Shown: positions 27,071-35,421 of the stretch, piece after piece | How positions within the stretch are numbered: position 1 is the first letter of the stretch | Layout: the number at the start of each line of letters is the position of its first letter | NCBI GenBank assembly: GCA_963705355.1 | Contig: OY970070.1 | Coordinates: 1,240,001-1,304,000, forward strand | Reading direction: 5' to 3' | From: COMBO-56-21 sp963705355 | GTDB lineage: Archaea; Thermoplasmatota; Thermoplasmata; UBA10834 | Length of the DNA: 64,000 bases | Notes under the pieces: generated by a model | Databases searched by the model: none | What the model was told of the DNA's origin: nothing | The model's input: the letters and a program-made list of their open reading frames with translations, nothing else | Position numbers and translations under genes: made by a program

Positions 27071-27529
27071 CTAGACTGCTCTGTACGTGCCCTCGCCAGT
27101 CTCATAGATCAGGTTGTGCTCCTGCAAGCGCACGATTATGTCCTCGGGAGCGTCCCTTCCCAGGATTGCCGCGACCTTCTTGACATCCTCGAAGCTGAAT
27201 TCGGACTTCAACTCTGAGAGCTCTCGCGCAATCATTCGCATCCTCTCAAGCGGTTCCTTGATGGGCTTCGCTTTCTCGGCGATCTTGAAGTACGGGTCCT
27301 TCCTGCGGACCTTCTTCTCGGTGAGAACCTGCTCCCCGCCTCTCAGCGACGCGTTGGCCTTCGCGACAGAATCTGCGAGTTCCATGGGCGAGTCCGTGAG
27401 AAACATTAGCTTCGTCCGCGACATGACGATCTCGCGACCGCACTGACAGGTCGTGGTTTTCTTGTTCGACTCGATGCCCTTTGCCATACCGCATCTCGGG
27501 CAGACCATCACACCATACTTCAGTCCCAT
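27071..27529 (-). CDS. Zinc-ribbon protein, DUF1922-like, with winged-helix-like C terminus
   Basis: 152 residues. The N terminus has a ribbon with CPRCGMAKGIE and TTTCQCGREI, similar to the DUF1922 fold known from archaea. The C-terminal 75 residues (ERMRMIARELSELKSEFS to EHNLIYETGEGTYRA) look like a winged helix. The combination suggests nucleic acid binding. It is the third gene of the GTPase and V4R-DUF835 operon, 16 bases after the previous stop; GTG 27532 is an alternative start. Confidence 0.7.
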   Translation of the reverse strand: MGLKYGVMVCPRCGMAKGIESNKKTTTCQCGREIVMSRTKLMFLTDSPMELADSVAKANASLRGGEQVLTEKKVRRKDPYFKIAEKAKPIKEPLERMRMIARELSELKSEFSFEDVKKVAAILGRDAPEDIIVRLQEHNLIYETGEGTYRAV

Positions 27530-27545
27530 CACCTTGCAGAACGGT

Positions 27546-28478
27546 CTAGAACGAGCGCATCTCCTTTTCGAGCATCTTGAGGTCCCCCTCGGGGAGGGTG
27601 AGAGGGCTGAAAGATGCCAGCAACACGGAATCGCTCACCGCTATCTTGTCGTTGATGTGCTGCAGCAGCTTGAGCACCTTCGCGAACCCGTTCTGCGATA
27701 TCAGATACTCGAGGCCCGAGAGGAGGACCATGCAGTTCTTGTTCTCGCTGATGAATGTCTTCAGATCGGAATACAACATCGCTATGTTCGACGGGTCTCG
27801 GGAGTAGTTCTTCTCCTGGTCCATCGAGAGCCAGAGGAAAGGCACGCCTTTCAGATCGTGGCGGTCCTTGATCTTCTCCGGATACTCTCTCGTGACGCAT
27901 AGACAGGGCACCCCGTGCTTGTACGCGTCGACGAATATGTCGAAGGCCTGGTCCGGGATCTCCTCCTTGATGAGGTAGGAGTAACCTCGATCGAGGTTGT
28001 ACTTTCTCATCGACTCGGGTTCCAGATGCCTGCTCGGCCTCAGTACATCTATCACCTCATAGACCTGCATGACGCATGCGATGTACCCCTTGCTCACGCA
28101 TTCGACCTCGTCCACCTCGAACCGCTTGCTAGTTAGTTCTGAGACTATGCCGGAGAGATATCCTCGGCCAAAGTCGCAAGAGTTGCCCTCCTTGGACTCC
28201 ACAGACTCCTCCAGATTGACGATCATCTCACTCGGCTCGATGGACTCGATCCTCAATCGGCTGAGGCCAGCCTCCATCCAGATGGGCTCGATAATAGACT
28301 TGACCTCCGTCAGGTCAGCGCATGAAAGGCCGAAGCTGCCGACGAGCGCTCGGCCGCACCTCTGGCCATACCTGTACAGCATGTGCCTGGCCCTCTGGTC
28401 TCCCTCGACGATCTCGAGCTCTTCCCGGAGATGCGCGAGGGCGACACCGGGCATCACGAAGAAAGGCAGAGCGCGCAT
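27546..28478 (-). CDS. V4R domain plus DUF835 protein
   Basis: 310 residues in two domains. Residues about 30-150 are a V4R (4-vinyl reductase) ligand-binding domain, ending in the typical DFGRGYLSGIVSEL and VDEVECVSKGYIACVMQV. Residues about 165-305 are DUF835: GYSYLIKEEIPDQAFDIFVD, CLCVTREYPEKIK, PFLWLSMDQEKNYS, with a loose resemblance to RecA-like folds seen in archaeal signalling proteins. ATG 28478 overlaps the GTPase stop as ATGA. The pairing suggests a ligand-sensing effector of the GTPase; that is inference. Confidence 0.85.
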   Translation of the reverse strand: MRALPFFVMPGVALAHLREELEIVEGDQRARHMLYRYGQRCGRALVGSFGLSCADLTEVKSIIEPIWMEAGLSRLRIESIEPSEMIVNLEESVESKEGNSCDFGRGYLSGIVSELTSKRFEVDEVECVSKGYIACVMQVYEVIDVLRPSRHLEPESMRKYNLDRGYSYLIKEEIPDQAFDIFVDAYKHGVPCLCVTREYPEKIKDRHDLKGVPFLWLSMDQEKNYSRDPSNIAMLYSDLKTFISENKNCMVLLSGLEYLISQNGFAKVLKLLQHINDKIAVSDSVLLASFSPLTLPEGDLKMLEKEMRSF

Positions 28479-28987
28479 CAGACGGCCTCCATCAGCCTCT
28501 TGCCGATCTCGTTGAATGCGTGCTCGACGTTAAGGCCAGTCTTCGCGCTCGTCTCCATAACAGGGCATCCGACGGACGCCCCGAAGGCTTCGAGCTCGGC
28601 GAGTGTGAACTTCTTCTCCAGGTCCGACTTGTTTCCCAGGATTATCACTGGCATGTTGCCGACGACCGACCTGAAGCTCCCGAGCCATGATCTCAAATTC
28701 CCCAAAGTCTCTGGGCGTGTGAAGTCACAGACCGCAAGGGCGCCCGCAGCTCCTCTGTAGTAGGCTGCGTGAAGGACCTCTTGGGACTTCTGGCCCAGGA
28801 TGTCCCAGATCATCAGGTCGAGGTCCACGTCGCCGACCTTGAGTGATTTCTTGGTGACCTTCGTCCCGAAGGACATGAGGTACTTGTCGTCGAAAACATC
28901 GAACACGTACCTTCGGACAAGGCTCGTCTTGCCCACGGCGCCCTCGCCCAGCAAGCAGAGCTTGATGATGTATTTTCCTGAATGCAT
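28478..28987 (-). CDS. Ras-like small GTPase
   Basis: 169 residues, close in layout to eukaryotic Rab/Ras and bacterial MglA proteins. G1 is GEGAVGKTS (residues 14-22), switch I Thr is likely in SFGTKVTKK, G3 is DILGQ instead of the usual DTAGQ, G4 is NKSD, and G5 is ETSAK. It should cycle between GTP and GDP. There is no C-terminal cysteine for lipid attachment. It heads an operon with a V4R-DUF835 protein (ATGA overlap) and a zinc-ribbon protein. A roadblock/LC7 protein, the usual regulator class of MglA-type GTPases, is encoded 12 kb away beside another V4R protein. Confidence 0.9.
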   Translation of the reverse strand: MHSGKYIIKLCLLGEGAVGKTSLVRRYVFDVFDDKYLMSFGTKVTKKSLKVGDVDLDLMIWDILGQKSQEVLHAAYYRGAAGALAVCDFTRPETLGNLRSWLGSFRSVVGNMPVIILGNKSDLEKKFTLAELEAFGASVGCPVMETSAKTGLNVEHAFNEIGKRLMEAV

Positions 28988-29101
28988 TCAGAACCGGAAG
29001 TTAATGTTCAGAATGGTATTTAACGGCTGACATGCCATTTGCCTTTCCGCGAAGTGACTTTCTAGCGCGATTTCCTCGAAGGTTCCGTACCGCGGGAGAG
29101 G

Positions 29102-29884
29102 ATGCAAGTGAGCGAGGTCAGTAAGGCGAAGACGAAGAATCCGAGATCGCTCGAAGGAGAGAAAGATGCGATACACGTGCACAAGCTGCGGAAGGAGTTC
29201 GAGGATTTGGTTGCCGTGGACGATCTTGACCTCAAGATCGGTCATGGACTTCTCTATGGCATGATAGGACCGAACGGGTCGGGAAAGACGACGACCATCA
29301 AGATGCTGGTCGGCCTCCTGAGAGCAACCTCGGGCAAGGCCTATGTCCTCGGCGAGAAAGTCCCGATCCACCACAACATCGCTAGGATCGGCTACATGCC
29401 CCAGGAGATGGCGATCTACACTGACCTGACCATCCACGAGAACCTCGAGCTGTTCTCGGAGCTGTACAGCATGGACAGGCGGGCATTTGAGAGAAGGGAA
29501 AAAGAGCTGCTGACCGTCATCGACCTTTTGGACCGGAGAGACAGCCTCGTCTCGCAATTGAGCGGCGGGATGAGACACAGAGTCTCGCTCGCATGCGCTC
29601 TTATCCATGATCCGGAAGTGGTCTTCCTGGACGAGCCAACGGTCGGTGTCGATCCAGAGCTAAGGGTTGGTTTCTGGAACTACTTCCACGACCTCAAGGC
29701 GAAGGGCAAGACCGTCATCCTTACGACGCACTACATGGACGAGGCGATAAAGTGCGATGTCGTAGGCATGATGAGAACCGGCAAATTGATCGGCGAGGGG
29801 ACTCCGAGTGAATTGATGGCCGCAACTTCGACCTCCGACCTTGAGTCCGCGTTCATGACGATGGCAAGGAGGGTGGGAGCCTGA
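29102..29884 (+). CDS. ABC transporter ATP-binding protein (ABC-2 exporter type)
   Basis: 260 residues. Walker A GPNGSGKTTT, Q-loop in YMPQEM, signature LSGGMRHRVSLA, Walker B VVFLDEPTVGVDP, and TTHYMDEA switch. The DrrA/CcmA-like sequence and the adjacent ABC-2 permease point to drug, lipid or polysaccharide export. A charged 22-residue N-terminal extension precedes the domain. The permease gene begins at or inside the stop region, so translation is coupled. A LysR/ModE-like regulator follows. Confidence 0.9.
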   Translation: MQVSEVSKAKTKNPRSLEGEKDAIHVHKLRKEFEDLVAVDDLDLKIGHGLLYGMIGPNGSGKTTTIKMLVGLLRATSGKAYVLGEKVPIHHNIARIGYMPQEMAIYTDLTIHENLELFSELYSMDRRAFERREKELLTVIDLLDRRDSLVSQLSGGMRHRVSLACALIHDPEVVFLDEPTVGVDPELRVGFWNYFHDLKAKGKTVILTTHYMDEAIKCDVVGMMRTGKLIGEGTPSELMAATSTSDLESAFMTMARRVGA

Positions 29885-31026
29885 GGTTCGACAGAGTCCT
29901 CGCCATCGCGAAGAAAAACCTCCGCTCGCTCAAACACGACAGGCGAACAGTGGGATTTCTCGTTCTGATGCCCCTGCTTATGATCACCATCTTCGGCTAC
30001 ACCTTTGGTGGCAACATAAAGAATGTCAGTGTGTACGTCGTCAACTTCGACCGCGCCCCAACAAACCAGTCCATGTCCGCGGCAATCCTCGCGAACCTGG
30101 AGACGCGTGACACGCTCCATATCCTCAAGATCTACGGTCCAGCTGATGCGAGCATCGATCCTCTCGCCCTCTCGAGAGACAAGGTCAAGGGCGCGCACAT
30201 ATGGGCTACCATCGTGTTCAACGAAACCTTCACAGAGGATGTGGCCAGAGCATCCACTGGCAGCGATGAGCAGTCAGCCATGGTCCAGCTGATCATCGAT
30301 GGCACCAACCCGAACATAGTGCAGAGCGTCTCGAATGAAATCCTCACTTCGATCCGGGCGGTGCTCGGGACGCGCACATTCGTAGCCCCCATCTCGATCT
30401 CCACTGACCTAGTCTACGGCAAAGACGCGAGATTTATCGACTTCTTCGCTCCCGGAGTCATGGGCCTGGCCGCGATGATGGTCACGTTCATGCTCTCGAT
30501 TATCTCGTTCGTGCACGAGAGGAGCACGTCCACGCTCGACAGGCTCCTCAGCACGCCCGTGACAGAAGGCGAGATCGTCTCGGGATACGCACTCGCGTTC
30601 GGGTTCGTGGGTCTGATACAATCAACGGTGATCATCGTTGCTGCCGTGCTCCTATTCCAGATTCGGATAGTCGGAAATCCGCTCACTGCACTGCTCATCA
30701 TCTTCGTGTTCGGAATGGGCATCCAGGGCCTCGGATTCCTGCTGTCCTCGGTCGCGAAGAATGAATTCCAGGCGATACAGTTCCTGCCGATCATCCTGTT
30801 CCCGTCGATACTGCTGTCAGGGGTGTTCTGGCCAATCGAGGCGGTCCCGACCCTGCTGAGGCCGGTATCCAGTTTCATCCCTCTGACATACGCTGTGGAC
30901 GGCATGCGGTCGGTCATGATCCGGGGCTGGGGAATCGATCGCATCTGGTTCCAGCTGGGCGTGCTGATCATCTTCGCATGTGTTATGCTCCTGCTCAGCA
31001 CTTACGGTCTCAAGAAGAGGAGATGA
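29881..31026 (+). CDS. ABC-2 type permease, probable CTG start
   Basis: 381 residues if read from CTG 29881. The first conventional start is GTG 29950, but that would remove the cytoplasmic stretch RFDRVLAIAKKNLRSLKHDR that ABC-2 permeases normally have before helix 1. A GGAGGGTG ribosome-binding sequence at 29868-29875 is well placed for CTG 29881, which overlaps the ATPase stop. One N-terminal helix, a large external domain (about residues 50-185), and five C-terminal helices (FFAPGVMGLAAMMVTFML onward) fit the family. It pairs with the ATPase just upstream. Confidence 0.85.
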   Translation: MRFDRVLAIAKKNLRSLKHDRRTVGFLVLMPLLMITIFGYTFGGNIKNVSVYVVNFDRAPTNQSMSAAILANLETRDTLHILKIYGPADASIDPLALSRDKVKGAHIWATIVFNETFTEDVARASTGSDEQSAMVQLIIDGTNPNIVQSVSNEILTSIRAVLGTRTFVAPISISTDLVYGKDARFIDFFAPGVMGLAAMMVTFMLSIISFVHERSTSTLDRLLSTPVTEGEIVSGYALAFGFVGLIQSTVIIVAAVLLFQIRIVGNPLTALLIIFVFGMGIQGLGFLLSSVAKNEFQAIQFLPIILFPSILLSGVFWPIEAVPTLLRPVSSFIPLTYAVDGMRSVMIRGWGIDRIWFQLGVLIIFACVMLLLSTYGLKKRR

Positions 31027-31032
31027 GCCGAA

Positions 31033-31854
31033 TTGGATGCTAGGCCAAGGGTCGTGTTCGTGTCGGAGGGCCAGGAGATCACTCACAGGCAGATGGAAGC
31101 TCTGGCCGCACTGCACGAGAGAGGCAGCATGAAAAAGGCTGCGGAGTCCATAGGCATCTCGACCCCTGTTCTGCACAAGTACGTCAGAGAGATCGAGGAG
31201 AAGGCGGACGCCAGCCTCGTCGTGTCGACGAGCAAGGGCAGCAGGCTGACCGAGTTGGGTATCGAATTTCTCAGGAGGTTCAGGGCGTACGAGCTCAGGC
31301 TCAAGGACGAGGATGTTCTCAGGGTCGCGGGCACGGTCGTGTCGGAGAGATGTCTTCTGACAGCCGCGACCGAGCTCTCCGACACGGGGACCGCGTGCCA
31401 GGTCACGATTTCTACCGATGACGTGAACCTGCGTCTGCTGGAGGAAAGGCGAGTGGACGGCGTCCTATTCGACGACGCGATGTTCGCGATGGAGAAGTCG
31501 CCCGATCTTCAGAGCATGGAGATCGGGTCGGATGTCCTGCTGCTCAAGGACACGGGGTCGAGATACGCCCGGCTGGGCTTCGGGGCACAGCGCTTGGCCT
31601 TCAGATACCTCGACGAGCGGCAGATACCGCACGAGGTCGTGCGCACGATCTACGAGCCCTCGATGGTCGACCGCACAGACCTCAGCTACTTCGTGAACAA
31701 GAGTCTCGTCAGGGAGGGGATCGTGATGGCCGACGGCGCGAAGGACCAGCGGTGGTCGATCCACTCGATCATGGCGCTCCAGGCCTCGGAGAGGGACGAT
31801 TTGGCGGCTTTCTTGGAAGAGGCCAGAGAGGCTTGGATTTACCGAAAAGGATGA
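31033..31854 (+). CDS. LysR/ModE-type helix-turn-helix regulator
   Basis: 273 residues. An N-terminal winged HTH like that of LysR/ModE (HRQMEALAALHERGSMKKAAESIGISTPVLHKYVREIEE in essence, residues 18-55) is followed by a periplasmic-binding-like effector domain (TISTDDVNLRLLEERRVDGVLFDDAMF onward). The start is TTG 31033, six bases after the permease stop, so it is the third gene of the exporter operon and may control it. The effector ligand cannot be read. Confidence 0.8.
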   Translation: MDARPRVVFVSEGQEITHRQMEALAALHERGSMKKAAESIGISTPVLHKYVREIEEKADASLVVSTSKGSRLTELGIEFLRRFRAYELRLKDEDVLRVAGTVVSERCLLTAATELSDTGTACQVTISTDDVNLRLLEERRVDGVLFDDAMFAMEKSPDLQSMEIGSDVLLLKDTGSRYARLGFGAQRLAFRYLDERQIPHEVVRTIYEPSMVDRTDLSYFVNKSLVREGIVMADGAKDQRWSIHSIMALQASERDDLAAFLEEAREAWIYRKG

Positions 31855-31909
31855 CGCTTAAGCCTTGTTAGCAAAACCCTCAAATATCACGCTTGCATAG
31901 TGATGTTCG

Positions 31910-32434
31910 GTGAGTCCATTGGCGGAAGCTAAGGAGCCGAATCCGGAATTCACGCGAAAGGTGGTCGACGCAGGGGGCAAGACAGTCAACCTCTGCTTCC
32001 AATGCGGGACATGCACGGGCAGCTGCCCGTCCGGCAGGCAGACCGCGTTCAGGGTTAGGAAGGTAGTCAGAAGGGCCCAGCTGGGCTTCGAGGAGGATAT
32101 TCTGCCCTCGGAAGACCTGTGGCTGTGCACGACCTGCTATACCTGCTACGAGAGATGCCCGAGGGGCGTCGAGATCGTGGACATAATCATGGCGCTCAGG
32201 AACATGGCCGTCAGGAAAGGCTACATGGCAGAACCGCACAGGAAGGTTGCGGAGCTGATTTCCAAGACAGGGCACCTCGTCTCGCTCAGGGATGAAGACA
32301 AGGCCCTGAGGGGCAAGCTGGGGCTACAGTCCACTCCTCCGACGGTCTTCTCGGACCCGAAAGCGCTCGAGGAAGTGAAGAAGATTGCAGCGTTGTGCGG
32401 CTTCGACAAGCTCGTCGCTGGGGGTGCGAAGTAA
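31910..32434 (+). CDS. hdrC: HdrC-like iron-sulfur protein
   Basis: 174 residues with two CxxCxxCxxxCP clusters (CFQCGTCTGSCP, residues 29-40; CTTCYTCYERCP, about residues 73-84), the pattern of the C subunit of heterodisulfide reductase. It would pass electrons between a flavin subunit and the CCG protein HdrB encoded next. GTG 31910 sits about 28 bases from an AAATATCA TATA-like box, suggesting a leaderless start. The stop overlaps the hdrB start as TAATG. No hdrA is adjacent, so the electron donor is not given by context. Confidence 0.88.
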   Translation: MSPLAEAKEPNPEFTRKVVDAGGKTVNLCFQCGTCTGSCPSGRQTAFRVRKVVRRAQLGFEEDILPSEDLWLCTTCYTCYERCPRGVEIVDIIMALRNMAVRKGYMAEPHRKVAELISKTGHLVSLRDEDKALRGKLGLQSTPPTVFSDPKALEEVKKIAALCGFDKLVAGGAK

Positions 32435-33288
32435 TGGCCAAGTACGCATTCTTCCTGGGCTGCATCATGCCATTGAGGTACCCCGGAATCGAAAGCGCCT
32501 CGAGGGAGGTTTTCAAGTCGCTGGGCGTTGAGCTCGTGGACATGCAGGGAGCGAGCTGCTGCCCTGCTCCCGGCGTCATGCGCTCGTTCGATCAGACCTA
32601 CTGGATGACCGTCGCCGCGAGGAACCTCGCAATCGCCGAAAAGATGGGAGTGGACGGCGTGCTCACGATCTGCAACGGCTGCTTCGACACGCTGTTCGAG
32701 GTCGCGCACAAGCTGAACCACGACCCCGAGCAGAGGAAGAAGATCAACAAGACACTCAAGGACGCAACGGGCATGGAGTACAACGGCACTGTCACGGTCA
32801 GGCACTTCGTCGAGCTCCTTTACAGGGATGTCGGAGTCGAAGCGATTAGAGCAAAGGCCAAGGGAGGCAAGAACCTGAAGGCTGCCGTGCACTATGGCTG
32901 CCACTTCCTGAAGCCAAGCAACATCAAGAAGATCGACGATGCCGAGAGGCCGCACGTGTTCGACGACATAGTCGAGGCAGCAGGGATGACCAGCGTCGTG
33001 TACAAGGACAAGGGGATGTGCTGCGGCGCAGGCGGCGGTGTGAGAGCAAGGACTCCTGACGTCGCGCTCAAAATGACCGCCGAGAACCTGAAGAACATGA
33101 CTGCTGCGGGAGTCGATGTCATAGTCGATTGCTGCCCGTTCTGCCACCTGCAGTACGATGCTGGCCAGGCCGCTCTCAAGGAGTACAAGATCCCGGTTCT
33201 GCACCTGTCGCAGCTCTTGGGTCTGGCGTTCGGCCTCGATAGGGACAAGCTCGGGCTCGAAGTGCACCAAACCAAGGTGAGCCTCTAG
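32434..33288 (+). CDS. hdrB: HdrB-like CCG-domain protein
   Basis: 284 residues with two cysteine-rich CCG domains: ASCCPAPGVMRS with ICNGCFDTLFE, then HYGCHFLKP, MCCGAGGGVR and CCPFCHLQYD. In methanogen HdrB these bind the noncubane 4Fe-4S clusters that split a disulfide. In non-methanogens close relatives serve unknown thiol or quinone chemistry, so the substrate stays open. Start ATG 32434 overlaps the HdrC stop by one base; an in-frame TTG further upstream would overlap hdrC more and is less likely. Confidence 0.9.
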   Translation: MAKYAFFLGCIMPLRYPGIESASREVFKSLGVELVDMQGASCCPAPGVMRSFDQTYWMTVAARNLAIAEKMGVDGVLTICNGCFDTLFEVAHKLNHDPEQRKKINKTLKDATGMEYNGTVTVRHFVELLYRDVGVEAIRAKAKGGKNLKAAVHYGCHFLKPSNIKKIDDAERPHVFDDIVEAAGMTSVVYKDKGMCCGAGGGVRARTPDVALKMTAENLKNMTAAGVDVIVDCCPFCHLQYDAGQAALKEYKIPVLHLSQLLGLAFGLDRDKLGLEVHQTKVSL

Positions 33289-33309
33289 GGATTAGGGAGC
33301 TGTCCGAGG

Positions 33310-33582
33310 ATGCACGTTGCAAGATTGATGGCCATAACCGAGCTGAGGAACCTTCCCCCTGACATCAGGCCTTTTGTCGAGTTCAAGGCTGCGGTCGAGG
33401 AGAGGAAGCTGGACGAGAAGGAGGTCGTGGCAGTGTTGAACATCGACACCACGACCTGCTATGTGCCAGTATTCCTCAAGAACCCAGCCTCAATGGACAC
33501 GCTCGAGAAGGAGCTGGCGCAGCAGGACGCGAGGCTGAGCTCGGACTCCAGGGAAGCGCTGGCCAGACACCTGAAGAAGTAG
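33310..33582 (+). CDS. Small hypothetical protein of the hdrCB operon
   Basis: 90 residues; not recognised. It has one cysteine (TTTCYVPVFLK), no membrane segment, and an acidic, helical C terminus. ATG 33310 lies 21 bases after hdrB with GGGAG at suitable spacing; ATG 33328 is an alternative. Position alone suggests a role with HdrC/HdrB. Confidence 0.6.
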   Translation: MHVARLMAITELRNLPPDIRPFVEFKAAVEERKLDEKEVVAVLNIDTTTCYVPVFLKNPASMDTLEKELAQQDARLSSDSREALARHLKK

Positions 33583-33688
33583 CAGAGCCTCGACATCTTT
33601 CCCCATAGCTCGACAAAGTTCATAACTGAATTAGCGGTTCTCAGTCCCGCAGTTTGCCGGGACGGCGGAAGCGAAGGAGAGGCGCAGG

Positions 33689-33829
33689 ATGGACAAGAAG
33701 TTGTTCAAGTGCTTCGAATGCGGGAAGCTCTACGATGACGAGCAGGCCGCTTTGAAATGCCACAATGCGCCAATCCAGCTGATAGTCGAGAGGGAAGGCG
33801 CGAAGAAGCCTCGGTTCCTAGGGGCTTGA
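33689..33829 (+). CDS. 46-residue protein with a zinc-finger-like motif
   Basis: Very short open frame starting at ATG 33689 behind GAAGGAGAGG. It encodes CFECGKLYDDEQAALKCHN near its N terminus, a CxxC followed by Cys-His at C2H2-like spacing, then a basic tail (REGAKKPRFLGA). The ribosome-binding site and zinc-like residues make it a credible gene rather than noise. It lies between the hdr genes and the M20 peptidase; its function is unknown. Confidence 0.6.
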   Translation: MDKKLFKCFECGKLYDDEQAALKCHNAPIQLIVEREGAKKPRFLGA

Positions 33830-33888
33830 ACGGCAGGATCTTCCTTTCCACCGCCATAAGAGGGCACGGGCATCGCAGGGGAACAGCC

Positions 33889-35292
33889 ATGGCATTAGAA
33901 GAGTCGCACAGAAGGATCGACAGGGAGTGGAGCAGACACCTGAGCGAGACCAGGAAGCTTCTCAGAATTCCAAGCGTGTCATTGACCGGAGAGGGCATCC
34001 AGGAGACGGCCGAGTTTCTGGGAGACATGATCGCGGAGCTCGGCGTGAAGCCCGGGTTCTACAAAGGCACCAGGAAGAGCCATCCTCTGGTGACCGGGTA
34101 TCTCGACGCAGGAGCCGAGAGGACGGCTCTCCTCTACGGAATGTACGACGTCCAGCCGATAGGCGACATCAGGGAATGGAAGTACCCGCCGTTCGGTGCG
34201 ACGATCGTCAGGAAGAAGCCGTACGGCGAGGTCCTGATCAACAGGGGCGCGTACAACTCCAAGGCCTCTCTCGGCGGGACGATCTTGGCCATCAAGACCA
34301 TGCTCGACGAGGGCGATATGCCTCTGAACGTACACTTCCTGCTCGAAGGCGAGGAGGAGCAGGGCGGGCTGAGCCTTCCGATGTACGTGGAGAAGAACAA
34401 GGCGAAACTCTCCAGGGCGGATGTCGCGTTCGGGTTCGACTACAACGAGAACGCGAAAGGGGTGCCAGTCATTTCTCTCGGGCTCAAGGGATGCGTCTAC
34501 TTCGATCTCATATGCGAGGGCGCGACCAGAGGGGGGCCGACGGCAGAGGTCCACAGCAGCGACGCTGTCTGGATCGAGAGCCCTGTCTGGAGGCTGGTGC
34601 ACGCGATCTCCACGATGGTCGACGGGAACCAGAAGCCTGCAGTGGACGGACTCTGGGACGATGTGGCAGGGCCGAACAAGGACGACCTTGAACTCGTGAA
34701 GAAGCTCGCTATGACGTTCAATACGGCGAACTACCTCGACGAGATCTCTGTAAAACGTTTCAAGGAAGAGGGAACGAAGGAGGAACTCCTAAAGAAGTAC
34801 CTGTTCGAACCGTCGATCAACATCGATGGCCTCAGCGCCGGCTTCGAGGAGGACGGCACCAAGACGGTTCTCCCGCCAAGGGCAAAGGCCAAGATCGACA
34901 TAAGGCTCGTTCCGAACATGACCATCGAGGGCACGAGGAAGAAGGTCATGGAGCATCTGAAAAGACGCGGGTTCACGGACATCACGATGAGGAACTACAT
35001 CGATTACCCCTGGTCGAAGGTGTCCCCTCACGAAGGCATCTCAAGGGCGACCGTGGAGGCGATGAGATACCATGGCAAGGAGCCCGAAGTGTGGCCCACC
35101 TCTGCGGGCTCGGCACCGTTCTATCTGTTTGACCAGGTCCTTGGGGTGCCCTGGGGAGGAGCTGGTCTGGGCCATGGCGGAAACGCACATTCGCCGAACG
35201 AGTTCGTCGTCGTGAAGGGCATGAAGGATTTCGAGAAGAGCGTGGTGACGACCTTCTGGAAATTCGTTGAGATATCGGACAAGCCGAAGTGA
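33889..35292 (+). CDS. M20-family metallopeptidase (dipeptidase-like)
   Basis: 467 residues. M20 hallmarks are LLYGMYDVQPIGD (metal Asp; usual HxD is here YxD, so the first ligand is changed), LLEGEEEQGG (catalytic Glu pair), DYNEN region, and GGAGLGHGGNAHSPNEF with the late metal His. The dimerisation domain lies in the middle. ATG 33889 follows CAGGGGAACAGCC; the frame is open to 33757 but overlaps the small zinc-finger gene. It probably cleaves dipeptides or N-acyl amino acids. The change at the first metal ligand deserves a check before assuming full activity. Confidence 0.85.
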   Translation: MALEESHRRIDREWSRHLSETRKLLRIPSVSLTGEGIQETAEFLGDMIAELGVKPGFYKGTRKSHPLVTGYLDAGAERTALLYGMYDVQPIGDIREWKYPPFGATIVRKKPYGEVLINRGAYNSKASLGGTILAIKTMLDEGDMPLNVHFLLEGEEEQGGLSLPMYVEKNKAKLSRADVAFGFDYNENAKGVPVISLGLKGCVYFDLICEGATRGGPTAEVHSSDAVWIESPVWRLVHAISTMVDGNQKPAVDGLWDDVAGPNKDDLELVKKLAMTFNTANYLDEISVKRFKEEGTKEELLKKYLFEPSINIDGLSAGFEEDGTKTVLPPRAKAKIDIRLVPNMTIEGTRKKVMEHLKRRGFTDITMRNYIDYPWSKVSPHEGISRATVEAMRYHGKEPEVWPTSAGSAPFYLFDQVLGVPWGGAGLGHGGNAHSPNEFVVVKGMKDFEKSVVTTFWKFVEISDKPK

Positions 35293-35359
35293 CAGACCCA
35301 AAGACGGAATGCTGGCAGTCGCAGGATGGACACACCTGAGCCGCAGTTAGCCACAGCAA

Positions 35360-35369
35360 CCTTTTAATA
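35360..35369 (+). promoter_or_regulatory. TATA-like box for eS1
   Basis: CCTTTTAATA about 55-60 bases before TTG 35422, with a short leader that contains the palindrome ACGGAATTCCGT (35370-35381). Confidence 0.4.
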
Positions 35370-35421
35370 CGGAATTCCGTTATCGAGCCTGCTCGATTCA
35401 GAATCAAGCAGAGGTATATAG

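Noticed and set aside
32221..33270. 349-codon minus-strand frame inside hdrC/hdrB
   Set aside because: Shadow of the two cysteine-rich genes, without any motif of its own.
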